A DNA stretch of 64,000 bases from Actinomadura rubteroloni (GCF_002911665.1 NZ_MTBP01000002.1:1302001-1366000), one strand, 5' to 3'. Numbered from the stretch's first letter, positions 50,695-59,736 are shown. Program-made: numbers and translations. The notes: generated by a model not told the origin, from the sequence alone.

Positions 50695-51336
50695 TCAGAT
50701 CGCGGTGGCGGCTCCTTCGTCCAGGACGCGGACGTCCGCGGTGTCCGGGCCGAGGTTGCGGAAGAGCTGGTAGTGCAGTTGCCGGTGGACCTCGGCGAGT
50801 CCGCCCTGGTGGATCGGGATCGCGATCTCGGGGGCGACGGCGCGCAGATAGTCGATGCCCTCGGCGGCCTTCATCCACGGGGCGCCGGTCGGCAGCAGGA
50901 GCACGCGGGCCGGGGCGGGCGGCGGCGCGAAGGCGTCACCCGGGTGGTACAGGACGCCGTCGATGAGGTAGCCGTTGTTGTGCGGGCAGGGCAGGTCCGG
51001 GTGGATGACGGCGTGGTCGCCGCCGACGACCCGGACCGGGGCGTCCGCGACGGACACGGTGGCGCCGTCGGTCACCGTCTCGTGTTCGATGGCCGCCTCG
51101 CCGAGCCGCGCGCTCGTCCCCGGGTCGGCGATCACGCGGGCGCCGGGGTTGGCCTCGAGCAGCGCCGGAAGGCGGCCGAGGTCCAGATGGTCGGGGTGCT
51201 CGTGCGTGAACAGGACGGCGTCGAGCCCCGTGACCTCCTCGAATCCGCCGGAGTAGGTGCCGGGGTCCAGGAGCAGGCGGCCGCCGCCGTCCAGCTCCAC
51301 CAGCACGCAGGCATGGCCGAAATGGGTGATGTTCAC
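50695..51336 (-). CDS. Metallo-beta-lactamase-fold hydrolase (UlaG-like)
   Basis: This 213-residue protein has the di-metal motif FTHEHPDHLD, GGDHAVIHPD and a C-terminal IPIHQGG. The start ITHFGHACVLVELDG and the domain pattern match UlaG/L-ascorbate-6-phosphate lactonase-like members and other small hydrolases. The substrate is unknown. GTG 51336 follows GAGGAGGA. It lies 10 bp after the maleylpyruvate-isomerase-like gene on the same strand, so the two are probably one transcript. Confidence 0.87.
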   Translation of the reverse strand: MNITHFGHACVLVELDGGGRLLLDPGTYSGGFEEVTGLDAVLFTHEHPDHLDLGRLPALLEANPGARVIADPGTSARLGEAAIEHETVTDGATVSVADAPVRVVGGDHAVIHPDLPCPHNNGYLIDGVLYHPGDAFAPPPAPARVLLLPTGAPWMKAAEGIDYLRAVAPEIAIPIHQGGLAEVHRQLHYQLFRNLGPDTADVRVLDEGAATAI

Positions 51337-51346
51337 CGAGTCCTCC

Positions 51347-52069
51347 TCAGAGCCAGGTGGGCAGGTCCGGCAGCGGTTCCGGGCCGAGGCCGGCACCGGT
51401 CGTCCGTCCGGTCAGCCAGCCGAGCAGCGCGGCGGTCGTGCCCGCCACCTCGGCCGCGTCGGCGGCGTCCGGACGGGTGACGAGCGCCGTTCCCGTACCC
51501 GGACGCAGGATCAGCGCCGGGCAGTCGGGCTGCGCGGCGAGCCGGGAGACGACGTCGTCCAGCAGCGTCGTCGCGAGGTCGCCGGGGAGGTCGGCGAACG
51601 TCGCGCCCGTGTTCAGGTCGATCGCGTGGATCCACACTTCCCGGACGCGCAGCCACGGGATCACCGCGGCGGGCATCGCGTCGCCCTGCGGGGTGTGGAC
51701 GGTGCGCGTCCACGCCTCGTCCGGCAGGGCGTCCAGCCGGGCCGACAGCCGGACGGCCGAGTCGGCGAAGTCCGCCAGGATCGCGCGCGGCTCCCGGTGC
51801 ACGCCGCTCTCGATGTCGGCGGCGCGCTGCGCCGGGCCGCCCGGGTACATCGGCGTCTCCACGCCGGTCGTCGCCCATTCGACCAGGTTGCCGAGGGCGT
51901 CGGCGTTGCGCGCGAGGTGCGTCAGGAGGTGCGCGGCCGTCCAGCCGGGCAGGGCGATGAGGCCGTCCAGCCGGTCCTCGGGGATCTTGGCGACGTGCGC
52001 GGACAGATGGTCGGTGCCCGTCCGGAGCCATGCCAGGGACCGGGACGGCGGTACGGGTTCGGGTGCCAT
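51347..52069 (-). CDS. Mycothiol-dependent maleylpyruvate isomerase-family protein
   Basis: This 240-residue protein has the DinB-like helical bundle and metal-binding pattern of the family: LPGWTAAHLLTHLARNADAL, then VREVWIHAIDLNTG. The C-terminal MDMPI domain is RPGTGTALVTRPDAADAAEV. Characterised members isomerise maleylpyruvate using mycothiol, and most homologues are thiol transferases of unknown substrate. It shares a transcript with the metallo-hydrolase. Confidence 0.87.
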   Translation of the reverse strand: MAPEPVPPSRSLAWLRTGTDHLSAHVAKIPEDRLDGLIALPGWTAAHLLTHLARNADALGNLVEWATTGVETPMYPGGPAQRAADIESGVHREPRAILADFADSAVRLSARLDALPDEAWTRTVHTPQGDAMPAAVIPWLRVREVWIHAIDLNTGATFADLPGDLATTLLDDVVSRLAAQPDCPALILRPGTGTALVTRPDAADAAEVAGTTAALLGWLTGRTTGAGLGPEPLPDLPTWL

Positions 52070-52156
52070 GTGTTCTCCTGGTGCACGATGGACGGGCCGG
52101 TCCCGCCAAGGTAGCGGGCACGTCCGACGCCGCTCCGCGGGACCCCTGCTCGTTGA

Positions 52157-53383
52157 TCAACGACCGTGCGGCGCCTCCAGGCAGGCCGGCCAGCCCACGC
52201 GCAGGAGACCGAAGACCATGTCCACGGCGGCGCGCGGGTCCTGCTCTGCGAAGGTGAGATCCGGGATCTGCAGGACGCAGCGGGCGAGCGTCCCCGCCTC
52301 GACGTCGCCGGGTTCGAGTCCGGCCGCCGCCGCCACGGCCCCGGCCAGCTCGGCCTGTCCCGACGTCCACAGGCGCCGCCGGTAGGCGCGCAGCTCCGGG
52401 GTCTCGCGCACCATCTGCGCGAGTTCCCGGACGAGCGGGGACGGATCGACTTCGCCTGGACACCGGTCGATCAGGAAGCCGCGCAGCGCGTCCAGGACCG
52501 TCCGGTCGCCGGGACGGTCGCGAACGGCGGCGACCAACTCCGCGACCTGCTTCTCTTCCCCGAAGACCAGACTCACCTTGCCGTCGGGATAGTAGGAGAA
52601 CAGCGTCGCGACCGAGGTGCCCGCCTCCTCTGCTACCTCGCGCACGCCCACGTCCTCGAAGCCGCGTTCGGCGAACAGCCGCCGCGCGGTCTCGGCGAGG
52701 GACCGGCGCGTCGCGGCCTTCTTACGTTCGCGCAGGCCCGGCGGCCCGGGTTCGGCCGTGTCAGGGCCCGGGACGGCCGCCCGGGACGGGCGTGCTGGCT
52801 CCGTATGTCTGTTCTCCCAGCCCTCGGCGAGCAGGGCGAACGTCGCCTCGACGGCGCCGAGCGGCGCATCGCCGTCCCATGGAACCGCCCGGTCCAGGAC
52901 GAACCGGGACAGGGCACGGGCGGCGACCCCGGCTCCGGGGACCTCCGGTCCCGCCTCGGCGACGGCGGCGGCGAGCGCCTCTTCCCGCGCCGTCCACATC
53001 AGCGCGGCGTGCTCTCGCAGCGACGCGGTGCCGGACACGAGGTCGAGCACGGCGCGCCGTTCGGCGTCACCGGTCCCGGCGTACATCGGTTGCGCGAGCA
53101 GCCAGGCCCGGAGCGCGGTGAGGACGTCCGTTCCCTCCGGGCGGTCGCGGACGGCGGCGACCAGCCCGTCCCGCTGATCCTCCTCGCGGCCGAAGACCAG
53201 CGACTCCTTGCTCGGGAAGTGCTGGAACAGCCCGCTCATCGACACGTCCGCCGCCTCGGCGACCTCGCGGACGCTCACCCGGTCGAAGCCGCGTTCGCGG
53301 AACAACGCCAGCGCCGCGTCGGCGATGTTCTGCCTGGTCAGGGCCTTCTTACGCTCGCGGCGACCCGCGGGAACCTCGGTCAT
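52157..53383 (-). CDS. Tandem TetR: two TetR repressors fused in one chain
   Basis: This 408-residue protein has two full TetR units. Unit one (about 1-195) contains RRERKKALTRQNIADAALAL with the recognition helix VSMSGLFQHFPSKESLVF. Unit two (about 215-408) contains LRERKKAATRRSLAETARRL with TSVATLFSYYPDGKVSLVF. Each unit also has its own ligand-binding bundle with the shared phrase LVAAVRDRP. TetR proteins normally dimerise. This protein is a covalent pseudo-dimer and may bind asymmetric operators. The linker (about 196-215) is Pro/Ala-rich. Another single-unit TetR of the same subfamily is encoded at 61472-62041. It lies downstream of a P450 gene. Confidence 0.9.
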   Translation of the reverse strand: MTEVPAGRRERKKALTRQNIADAALALFRERGFDRVSVREVAEAADVSMSGLFQHFPSKESLVFGREEDQRDGLVAAVRDRPEGTDVLTALRAWLLAQPMYAGTGDAERRAVLDLVSGTASLREHAALMWTAREEALAAAVAEAGPEVPGAGVAARALSRFVLDRAVPWDGDAPLGAVEATFALLAEGWENRHTEPARPSRAAVPGPDTAEPGPPGLRERKKAATRRSLAETARRLFAERGFEDVGVREVAEEAGTSVATLFSYYPDGKVSLVFGEEKQVAELVAAVRDRPGDRTVLDALRGFLIDRCPGEVDPSPLVRELAQMVRETPELRAYRRRLWTSGQAELAGAVAAAAGLEPGDVEAGTLARCVLQIPDLTFAEQDPRAAVDMVFGLLRVGWPACLEAPHGR

Positions 53384-53398
53384 GCTCCGATCGTAGCC

Positions 53399-53434
53399 GA
53401 AGTTCGGAACGACTTCACTTCTGGAGCTGTTATA
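53399..53434. promoter_or_regulatory. Candidate operator and -10 of the tandem TetR gene
   Basis: GAAGT-N8-ACTTC (53399-53416) is an inverted repeat 16 bp upstream of the tandem TetR start. On the minus strand TATAAC (53434-53429) lies just upstream of it as a -10. Autorepression is plausible. Confidence 0.45.
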
Positions 53435-53472
53435 GTTTTCAGCGGGAGGCGGGAGCGCGGGCGCGAGTCACG

Positions 53473-54576
53473 TCAGGGGCGTGCGGCCGGTTGGGGTTCT
53501 TTGAGCAGGCGGGACGGGAGGTGTTCGATCGTGCCGGACGGCGAGCGGGTCGGGGCGGCGACGGGTTCTACGCGCAGGCCGCGTTCGACCAGGTACTCCA
53601 GGAACAGGCGGGTCTGGAGCCGGGCCAGCGGGGCGCCCAGGCAGGCGTGGGCGCCCCAGCCGAAGCCCAGGTGGTCGTTCGGTGCGCGGTCGCCGACGAA
53701 GCGGTCGGGGTCGGCGAAGACGGTCTCGTCGCGGTTGCCGGAGCAGAACCAGAGGACGACCCGCTGGCCGGCGCGGATGCGGCGGCCGTGCAGCTCGACG
53801 TCGCAGATGGCCGTGCGGCCCATCGACAGGACCGGCGACGTCCAGCGGACCATCTCCTCGACCACGGCGGGGACGCGGGACGGGTCGCGGACGACGGCCG
53901 TCCATTCGTCCGGGTGGCGGTGCAGCGCGACCATGCCGCCGGCGAGCAGGTTGCGCGTCGTCTCGTGCCCGGCGACGAGCAGACGCGGATAGTAGGCGTC
54001 CAGCTCGTCGCGGGCCAGCGGGACGCCGTCGACCTCCGCCCTGGTGAGCGCGGTGACGATGTCCTCACGCGGCGACCGGCGGCGGTCGTCCTCCAGGTCG
54101 CGGAAGTAGCCGCACAGCGCGTCGCGGGCATGCGCGGCGGGCTCTGGAGCGGCGTCCTCGGCGGCGAGCGCGTTCGTCCAGGCGAGCAGGTCCTCGCAGT
54201 CCTCGGCGGGCGCGCCGACCAGGCGGCCGAGTACCAGCAGCGGCAGCCGGGCGGCGAGGGCGGAGACGAAGTCGAACGGCTCCCCGTCCGGCAGGACGTC
54301 GATGAGGGCGTCGATCATCCCGCGCGTCTCGGCGGCCAGCTCCGCCGCCTCGAACGGCCGGAAGTACGGGACGACCAGGCGCCGCAGCCCGTCCGGCCCG
54401 CCGCCGCCCTCGGCGGCCGAGGCGAACGTGTCGTGGTCGGCGGCCACCGCGCGGATGTCGGCGTGGCGGGTGATCGACCAGGCGCCGGTCCCGGGGTTCC
54501 AGTGGACGGGGTCGGTCCGCCGCAGCCGGCGGAACTGCTCGTGGTCCGTCAGATCGACGTTCGGCTGGTCGGGCAC
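53473..54576 (-). CDS. Cytochrome P450 (bacterial class I type)
   Basis: This 367-residue P450 has the I-helix AGHETT (202-207), the ExxR pair Glu241/Arg244 and heme-ligand Cys312 in FGWGAHACLG. It is shorter than the usual 400 residues, mainly at the N-terminus. It needs a ferredoxin and reductase, which are not encoded here. GTG 54576 follows AGGAG. No biosynthetic gene is adjacent, so the substrate is unknown. The tandem TetR gene lies 89 bp downstream. Confidence 0.92.
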   Translation of the reverse strand: MPDQPNVDLTDHEQFRRLRRTDPVHWNPGTGAWSITRHADIRAVAADHDTFASAAEGGGGPDGLRRLVVPYFRPFEAAELAAETRGMIDALIDVLPDGEPFDFVSALAARLPLLVLGRLVGAPAEDCEDLLAWTNALAAEDAAPEPAAHARDALCGYFRDLEDDRRRSPREDIVTALTRAEVDGVPLARDELDAYYPRLLVAGHETTRNLLAGGMVALHRHPDEWTAVVRDPSRVPAVVEEMVRWTSPVLSMGRTAICDVELHGRRIRAGQRVVLWFCSGNRDETVFADPDRFVGDRAPNDHLGFGWGAHACLGAPLARLQTRLFLEYLVERGLRVEPVAAPTRSPSGTIEHLPSRLLKEPQPAARP

Positions 54577-54835
54577 CGACGCTCCTCATGAGGATTGGCG
54601 ACTACCGAATGGCTGGTTCTGACTCGCCCTCAGGATGTCAGTGAAGTCGTATGTTGAGTACCCCTAGTCCACATCGTGGACCGCCCGTCCGGCCATCGGA
54701 GCAGAACTGCTAAAAGTTCGGCGATACGACGGGATGGCCGAACGATATTTGGCAGCCTTGCCATAACGACCGGGGCGGCCGAACACAATTCATCGTCCGT
54801 CGCATTATCGTCGGTCCTTTCCTAGGGTCGCGGGC

Positions 54836-55756
54836 ATGAGACGACCTGACGCCCGGCCGAAAGGCGCCGCGCTCGTGCTGGCCGCCGCCGTCCTGTGGGG
54901 CACCGTGGGTCCCGCGCAGGTCTGGGCGGACACCGGCGCCGACCCCGTCGCGCTCGGCGCCGCGAGGATCCTGGTCGGCGGCCTGATCCTCGCGCTCGTC
55001 GCCGCGCGCTCGCGCGCCGGTCTCTCGCCGCTCGCCAGGCGCGACGTGTGGCCGTGGCTGCTGCTCGCCGCCCTCGCCACCGCCGTCTACCAGGCCGGAT
55101 TCATGTTCGCGGTCAGCCGGACGGGCGCCGCCCTCGCCACGGCGATCGCGCTCGGCACGGCGCCGGTGGCGACGGGCGCGCTCGCCCGGCTGCTCGGCGG
55201 CGACCGGCCGGGCCCGGGCTGGACGGCGGGCACGCTCGGCGCCGTCGCGGGCTGCGCGCTGCTGCTCGCGCCGGGCGCCGGACGCGTCGACACCGCCGGG
55301 ATCGTCCTCGGCATCGTCTCCGGCGCCTGCTACGGCCTCTACACCGTGGCGGCCAAGCGGCTCACCGAGCGGCGCGTCCCGATGTCCGCCGCCGTCAGCG
55401 CGACGCTGCTGGCGGGCGGGCTGGCGATCAGCCCGGCGCTCGCGGCCCGTCCGCACGCGCTGCTGGACGGCCCGACCTTGGCGCTGCTGGCCTGGCTCGG
55501 CGTGGCCGCGACGGCGGCGGCCTACCTGCTGTTCGTCGCGGGCCTGGAGCGGGTGCCGGCGAGCACGGCGGGGACGTTGAGCCTGGCCGAGCCGCTGGTC
55601 GCCGCCGTCCTCGGCCTGACCGTGCTGGGCGAGCGGATGACGGCCGCGTCCGGCGCGGGGCTGGCGCTGCTGCTCGGCGGCCTCGCCGTCGCCGTCACCG
55701 GCGGAACGCTACGCTCACGCGTTGACGTCTTGTCCGACGATGGGTCCCGGATATGA
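54836..55756 (+). CDS. EamA/DMT-family transporter
   Basis: This 306-residue ten-helix transporter has two EamA repeats (ALVLAAAVLWGTVGPAQVW; ILVGGLILALVAARS; AGTLSLAEPLVAAVLGLTVLGE). It overlaps the Lrp-type regulator gene by ATGA. That arrangement is common for amino-acid exporters controlled by their own Lrp protein. Confidence 0.88.
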   Translation: MRRPDARPKGAALVLAAAVLWGTVGPAQVWADTGADPVALGAARILVGGLILALVAARSRAGLSPLARRDVWPWLLLAALATAVYQAGFMFAVSRTGAALATAIALGTAPVATGALARLLGGDRPGPGWTAGTLGAVAGCALLLAPGAGRVDTAGIVLGIVSGACYGLYTVAAKRLTERRVPMSAAVSATLLAGGLAISPALAARPHALLDGPTLALLAWLGVAATAAAYLLFVAGLERVPASTAGTLSLAEPLVAAVLGLTVLGERMTAASGAGLALLLGGLAVAVTGGTLRSRVDVLSDDGSRI

Positions 55757-56223
55757 AAGTGGATGCGACCGACCGCAGGCTCCTGCGCGCTCTCCAGAAG
55801 GACGCGCGGGCGAAGAACCGGGACCTCGCGGCGGCGGCGGGCGTGTCGCCGTCGACCGCGCTGGAACGCGTCCGCGCGCTGCGGGAGCGAGGCGTCATTC
55901 GCGGCTACCGCGCCGAACTCGATCTGGCGGCGATCGGACGGCCCGTGCAGGCGCTGATCGCGGTGCGGATCCGTCCGCCGTCCAGGAGGGTGATCGAGGG
56001 TTTCCGGGAATGGGCGGCGGCGCTCCCCGAGACGATCGGGCTGTTCGTCACCAGCGGTTCGAGCGATTTCCTCATCCATGTCGCGGTGCCCGATCCCGAC
56101 GGCCTGTACGCGTTCGTCATCGACCGGCTCACCGAACGCCGCGAGGTCGCGGACGTCCAGACCTCGATGGTCTACGAGCACGTCCGGGCCCCGCACATCG
56201 ACCCGGCGCCGGACCGCCCGTGA
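55753..56223 (+). CDS. Lrp/AsnC-family regulator
   Basis: This 156-residue protein has an N-terminal helix-turn-helix (DATDRRLLRALQKDARAKNRDLAAAAGVSPSTALERVRALRERG) and a C-terminal RAM domain (PVQALIAVRIRP, GLFVTSGSSDFLIHVAVPD). It binds an amino acid or similar ligand. Overlaps on both sides (ATGA, GTGA) put transporter, regulator and hydrolase into one tightly coupled operon. Confidence 0.92.
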   Translation: MKVDATDRRLLRALQKDARAKNRDLAAAAGVSPSTALERVRALRERGVIRGYRAELDLAAIGRPVQALIAVRIRPPSRRVIEGFREWAAALPETIGLFVTSGSSDFLIHVAVPDPDGLYAFVIDRLTERREVADVQTSMVYEHVRAPHIDPAPDRP

Positions 56224-57017
56224 CGGCCTACGTCGCGCTGGGCAGTTCGTTCGCCGCCGGGCCGGGGATCCGTCCGGTGGCGCATCGCGGCGCGCTGCGC
56301 TCGGCGCGCAACTACCCGCACCTGGTGGCGCGGGCGCTGGCGCTGCCGCTCGCGGACGTCACCGCGTCGGGCGCGACGACCGATCATCTGCTGACCGATC
56401 CGCAACGCACGATCGCCGGGACGCTCCCCGCCCAGATCGGCGCCGTCACCGCCGACACCCGGCTCGTGACGATCACGGCGGGCGGCAACGACGCGGGATA
56501 CCTCGGGACGCTGACCGGACGCGCCCTGGCGAACGCCGCGCTGCGCCGCTGCCCCGGCCTCCCGAAGCGCAGGCTGCGCGAACGGATCCCGCCGATTCCG
56601 ACGACGGACCGGTGCGCCGCGGTGGCCGGCGCGCTGGCGCGCGTCGTGGCCGCCGTCGGGGAACGCGCGCCCGAGGCGCGGATCGTGCTGGTCGACTACC
56701 TTCCGATTCTCGCCGCGCACGACGTCGGCCTGCCGCTGGACGCCGACGAGACGCGCCGGTTCCGCGCCGCCGCCACGGCCCTGGCGGCGGCGTTCGCGGA
56801 GGCTGCGCGGACGACCGGTGCGGATCTCGTCCGGGCGTCGGTGGCGGGCGAGGGCCATGAGGCGGGCACGTCCGACCCGTGGGTGACCGGACTGACCGTC
56901 GGTGTTCCGTTCGCCGGCGGACCGATCCCGTTCCATCCGAACGCGGACGGAATGGCGGCCGTGGCCCGTCTCGTCGTGGACCACGTCAGCCGGCGCTCTG
57001 CCGCTCCGGCTCGATGA
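56220..57017 (+). CDS. SGNH-family hydrolase
   Basis: This 265-residue esterase/lipase of the SGNH fold has nucleophile-block YVALGSSFAAGPG, the GGND block (TITAGGNDAGYLG) and HPNADG near the C-terminus supplying Asp/His. Two Cys (RRCPG, DRCAA) are in the region where secreted actinobacterial SGNH esterases have disulfides, but there is no signal peptide. GTG 56220 overlaps the Lrp gene. Its 3' end overlaps the convergent flavin/F420 gene by 32 bp. Confidence 0.88.
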   Translation: MTAYVALGSSFAAGPGIRPVAHRGALRSARNYPHLVARALALPLADVTASGATTDHLLTDPQRTIAGTLPAQIGAVTADTRLVTITAGGNDAGYLGTLTGRALANAALRRCPGLPKRRLRERIPPIPTTDRCAAVAGALARVVAAVGERAPEARIVLVDYLPILAAHDVGLPLDADETRRFRAAATALAAAFAEAARTTGADLVRASVAGEGHEAGTSDPWVTGLTVGVPFAGGPIPFHPNADGMAAVARLVVDHVSRRSAAPAR

Positions 57018-57363
57018 GGGCGACGACGCGTTCCTCGTCCCGCCCGTAGGGACGGCCGATGTACTTCATTGCGATGCGGTCGACGATCTCCCAGCCCGCG
57101 TCGCCGTCGAGCCATTCGACGACCCGGCCGCGCACGAGCACGGGCCGGAACGGGTCGTCCGGCGGCGTGAGGGACAGCGCGACGCGGGGATCCAGGCGCA
57201 GGTTGCGCGCCTTCTGCGACTGCGGGCCGGTGAGGATGACGATGTGATCGCCGTGCGTCCCGACCCAGAGCGGGACGCTGTGCGGAGCGCCGTCCGGCAG
57301 GACGGTCGCGAGGTGGGCCAGCGCGGTGCCGTCGAGGACACGGCGGACGTCGGGGTTCAGCAT
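56986..57363 (-). CDS. PPOX-class (pyridoxamine-oxidase-like, F420/flavin) protein
   Basis: This 125-residue split-barrel protein has LAHLATVLPDGAPHSVPLWV, a cofactor-facing QSQKARNLRLDPRVALSL and MKYIGRPYG. This pattern is typical of actinobacterial PPOX-class F420-dependent reductases. The substrate is unknown. ATG 57363 follows AAGGAG. It lies 17 bp after the stop of the upstream reductase-like gene on the same strand. Confidence 0.88.
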   Translation of the reverse strand: MLNPDVRRVLDGTALAHLATVLPDGAPHSVPLWVGTHGDHIVILTGPQSQKARNLRLDPRVALSLTPPDDPFRPVLVRGRVVEWLDGDAGWEIVDRIAMKYIGRPYGRDEERVVALIEPERQSAG

Positions 57364-57380
57364 GGTTCTTCTCCTTGGTG

Positions 57381-57974
57381 TCAGTGTTCGACGGCGTAGT
57401 GCAGGTGGGTGACGCCGGGCGCCGGGACGGCCTCGATCAGCCGCAGCCGGACGTGCGCGGGCAGTTCCCGGAAGAACCGGCGGCCCCCGCCGATCAGGAC
57501 GGGCACCTGGTGCAGGACGACCTCGTCCACCAGCCCCTCCGCCAGCGCCGCGGTCGCGACGCCGCCGCCCATCAGGCCGACGTCCTTGCCCCCGGCGAGT
57601 TCGCGGGCGGCGGCGATCGCGTCCCGGACGCCGGTGGTCACGAGCGTCTGACGGTCGGACATCCCAGGCACCGGCCTGTGGCCGAGGACGACCAGCGCCG
57701 CTCCCGGATGGGGACTGGCGCCGCCGAACCCGTCGGAGTCCTCGTAGGTGGCGCGGCCCGCGACGACGGCGCCGACGCGGCCGGCGAGGGCGTCGAACAC
57801 CCGCGCGCTCGGCCCGCTCAGCCGGAACCCGTCGAACACGGCGCTGGAGGTGTCGCCGTCGAAGTACCAGTCGAACAGCGTCCCGGCGTCGCCGAGCCCG
57901 CGTCCGGGGCCGGCGTCGCGGCCGGTGATGTAACCGTCCACCGAGACCGCGTGCGCGGCCATGACCTTGCTCAT
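57381..57974 (-). CDS. Dihydrofolate-reductase-family (RibD C-terminal-like) protein
   Basis: This 197-residue protein starts KVMAAHAVSVDGYITGRD and has GAVVAGRATYED, and GGKDVGLMGGGVATAALAEGLVDEVVLHQVPVLIGGG. These are the NADPH-binding and core motifs of the RibD_C/DHFR-like family, widely annotated as DHFR-family reductases. ATG 57974 is preceded by AGGAGGA. It is divergent from an HxlR gene and is probably its target, together with the PPOX gene. Confidence 0.9.
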   Translation of the reverse strand: MSKVMAAHAVSVDGYITGRDAGPGRGLGDAGTLFDWYFDGDTSSAVFDGFRLSGPSARVFDALAGRVGAVVAGRATYEDSDGFGGASPHPGAALVVLGHRPVPGMSDRQTLVTTGVRDAIAAARELAGGKDVGLMGGGVATAALAEGLVDEVVLHQVPVLIGGGRRFFRELPAHVRLRLIEAVPAPGVTHLHYAVEH

Positions 57975-58025
57975 CCCGTCCTCCTGGAGTTCCTTGAAGA
58001 GACTCCATGACCGTAGCAGAGCAAA

Positions 58026-58040
58026 GTTCCCTAAGGGAAC
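58026..58040. promoter_or_regulatory. HxlR-type operator palindrome
   Basis: GTTCCCTAAGGGAAC is a perfect 15-bp palindrome between the divergent reductase (start 57974) and HxlR (start 58062) genes. It is the only strong dyad in the 87-bp gap and is well placed to control both promoters. Confidence 0.65.
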
Positions 58041-58061
58041 CCCAAGAGTTAGACTGATCCC

Positions 58062-58565
58062 ATGCAACGCACGAACTTCGGGGCGATGGCCTGCTCCATC
58101 GCGCGCACGCTCGACGTGATCGGCGAGCCGTGGTCGCCGCTGATCCTGCGCGACGTCTGGGTCGGGATGACCAGGTTCGACCAGCTCCAGGCCGATCTCG
58201 GGATCTCCCGCAAGGTGCTGACCGAGCGGCTCGCGCATCTCGTCGGCCAGGGCGTGCTGGAACGCCGTCCGTACGACGCCCGTCCGCGCTACGAGTACCA
58301 CCTGACGGCGAAGGGCACCGAGCTGGTCGACCTGCTCATGGTGATGACGCGCTGGGGTGACAGATGGCTGGCGGGCGAGGCGGGGCCGCCTGTGCTCTAC
58401 CGCCACCGCGCATGCGGCGAGATCGGCACCGTGGACCTGCGCTGCCCGCACTGCGGGGCGCCGATGCACGCGGGCGACATCGACCTGCTGCCCGGCCCCG
58501 GCGCGTCCGGCCGGCCGCCGCAGGAGACGTCGCCCGCCGACGTCACGGACGAAGCAGGGACTTGA
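58062..58565 (+). CDS. HxlR-family regulator with a zinc-ribbon-like tail
   Basis: This 167-residue protein has an HxlR winged helix (ACSIARTLDVIGEPWSPLILRDVWVG, DLGISRKVLTERLAHLVGQGVLERRPY). The C-terminal segment has Cys residues in HRACGEIGTVDLRCPHCGAPM, a likely zinc ribbon seen in part of the family. It probably represses the divergent reductase genes in response to an electrophile or oxidant. Its 3' end overlaps the convergent alcohol dehydrogenase by 23 bp. Confidence 0.92.
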   Translation: MQRTNFGAMACSIARTLDVIGEPWSPLILRDVWVGMTRFDQLQADLGISRKVLTERLAHLVGQGVLERRPYDARPRYEYHLTAKGTELVDLLMVMTRWGDRWLAGEAGPPVLYRHRACGEIGTVDLRCPHCGAPMHAGDIDLLPGPGASGRPPQETSPADVTDEAGT

Positions 58566-59565
58566 CGGCGCGGCGCTCGTCCATCGCCCGGTACGCCTCG
58601 GCCGCCTCCTCCAGCGGCAGGACGAGGTCGAACACCCTGCCCGGGTCGATCCGCCGGCTCCAGATCAGGTCGATCAGCTCGGGCAGGAAGCGGCGGACGG
58701 GAGCGGGACCGCCGTGCAGGTGGACGGCCGCGAAGAACAGTTCGTTGCCCGGCAGCTCCACATCGTGCGACACGCCCACATAACCGACATGGCCGCCGGG
58801 ACGCGTCGACCGGATCGCCTGCATCATCGACTCGTGCGTGCCGACCGCCTCGATCACGCCGTGCGCGCCGAGCCCGCCCAGCAGGTCCTTGAGCGCGGCG
58901 ACGCCCGCGTCCCCGCGGTCGGCGATGACGTCGGTGGCGCCGAAGTCGATCGCGAGCTTCTGCCGGTCGGCGTGCCGGCTGAACATCACGATCCGCTCCG
59001 CGCCCATCTCCCGCGCGGCGAGGACGCCGAGCAGGCCGACCGCGCCGTCCCCGACGACCGCGACCGTCCGGCCGGGTCCCGCGGCGGCGGCGACGGCGGC
59101 GAACCAGCCGGTGCCGAGCACGTCGGACGCGGTCAGCAGCGACGGCACCAGGTCGGCGTCCGGGGGTCCGGGGGTGGCCACGAGCGTCCCGTCGGCCAGC
59201 GGGATCCGGGCATATTCCGCCTGCGTACCGATCGCCCCGATCGGTACGGCGTGCACGCAGCGGGACTGGTACCCGGCCCGGCAGATCTCGCAGGTGTTGT
59301 CGGAGGCGAAGAACGACCCGACGACGAAGTCCCCCGCCTTCACGTTCCGCACGTCCGCGCCGGTCTCCTCGACCACGCCGACGTACTCGTGGCCCATCGG
59401 CGCCGGGCCGGCGCTCTTGTCGACGCCGCGATAGGGCCACAGGTCCGATCCGCACACGCACGCGGCCGTCACGCGGATGATCGCGTCGGTCGGCTCGATG
59501 ATCCGCGGGTCCGCGCGCTCCTCGACGCGCACGTCGCCGGGCCCGGTCAGAACCACTCCGCGCAT
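58543..59565 (-). CDS. Zinc-dependent alcohol dehydrogenase-like protein
   Basis: This 340-residue MDR enzyme has the catalytic-zinc Cys in ACVCGSDLWPYRG and GHEYVG. The structural-zinc lobe is degenerate (DNTCEICRAGYQSRC), and VAVVGDGAVGLLGVLAA is the NAD(P) fold. The ATACVCGSD/Trp-Pro-Tyr version is typical of a broad actinobacterial group with unknown alcohol or aldehyde substrates. ATG 59565 follows GAGGAGGAG. The longer upstream frame is not family-like. It diverges from a helix-turn-helix regulator gene. Confidence 0.92.
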   Translation of the reverse strand: MRGVVLTGPGDVRVEERADPRIIEPTDAIIRVTAACVCGSDLWPYRGVDKSAGPAPMGHEYVGVVEETGADVRNVKAGDFVVGSFFASDNTCEICRAGYQSRCVHAVPIGAIGTQAEYARIPLADGTLVATPGPPDADLVPSLLTASDVLGTGWFAAVAAAAGPGRTVAVVGDGAVGLLGVLAAREMGAERIVMFSRHADRQKLAIDFGATDVIADRGDAGVAALKDLLGGLGAHGVIEAVGTHESMMQAIRSTRPGGHVGYVGVSHDVELPGNELFFAAVHLHGGPAPVRRFLPELIDLIWSRRIDPGRVFDLVLPLEEAAEAYRAMDERRAVKSLLRP

Positions 59566-59736
59566 GAGTCTCCTCCTCGTTCGGTGACGGGTGCTCGACG
59601 GGTGAGCGAGCCCCGGACCTTCCCGATCCGGGCGCCGTCCATGCAACCCGCACGACCGGGCGGTTGAGGAGAGTCCGTCGTTCCAGGGGTTGTCGGCACC
59701 CCCCTCGCCGGGCGCGCCGCTCGTAGCCTGGACGGC

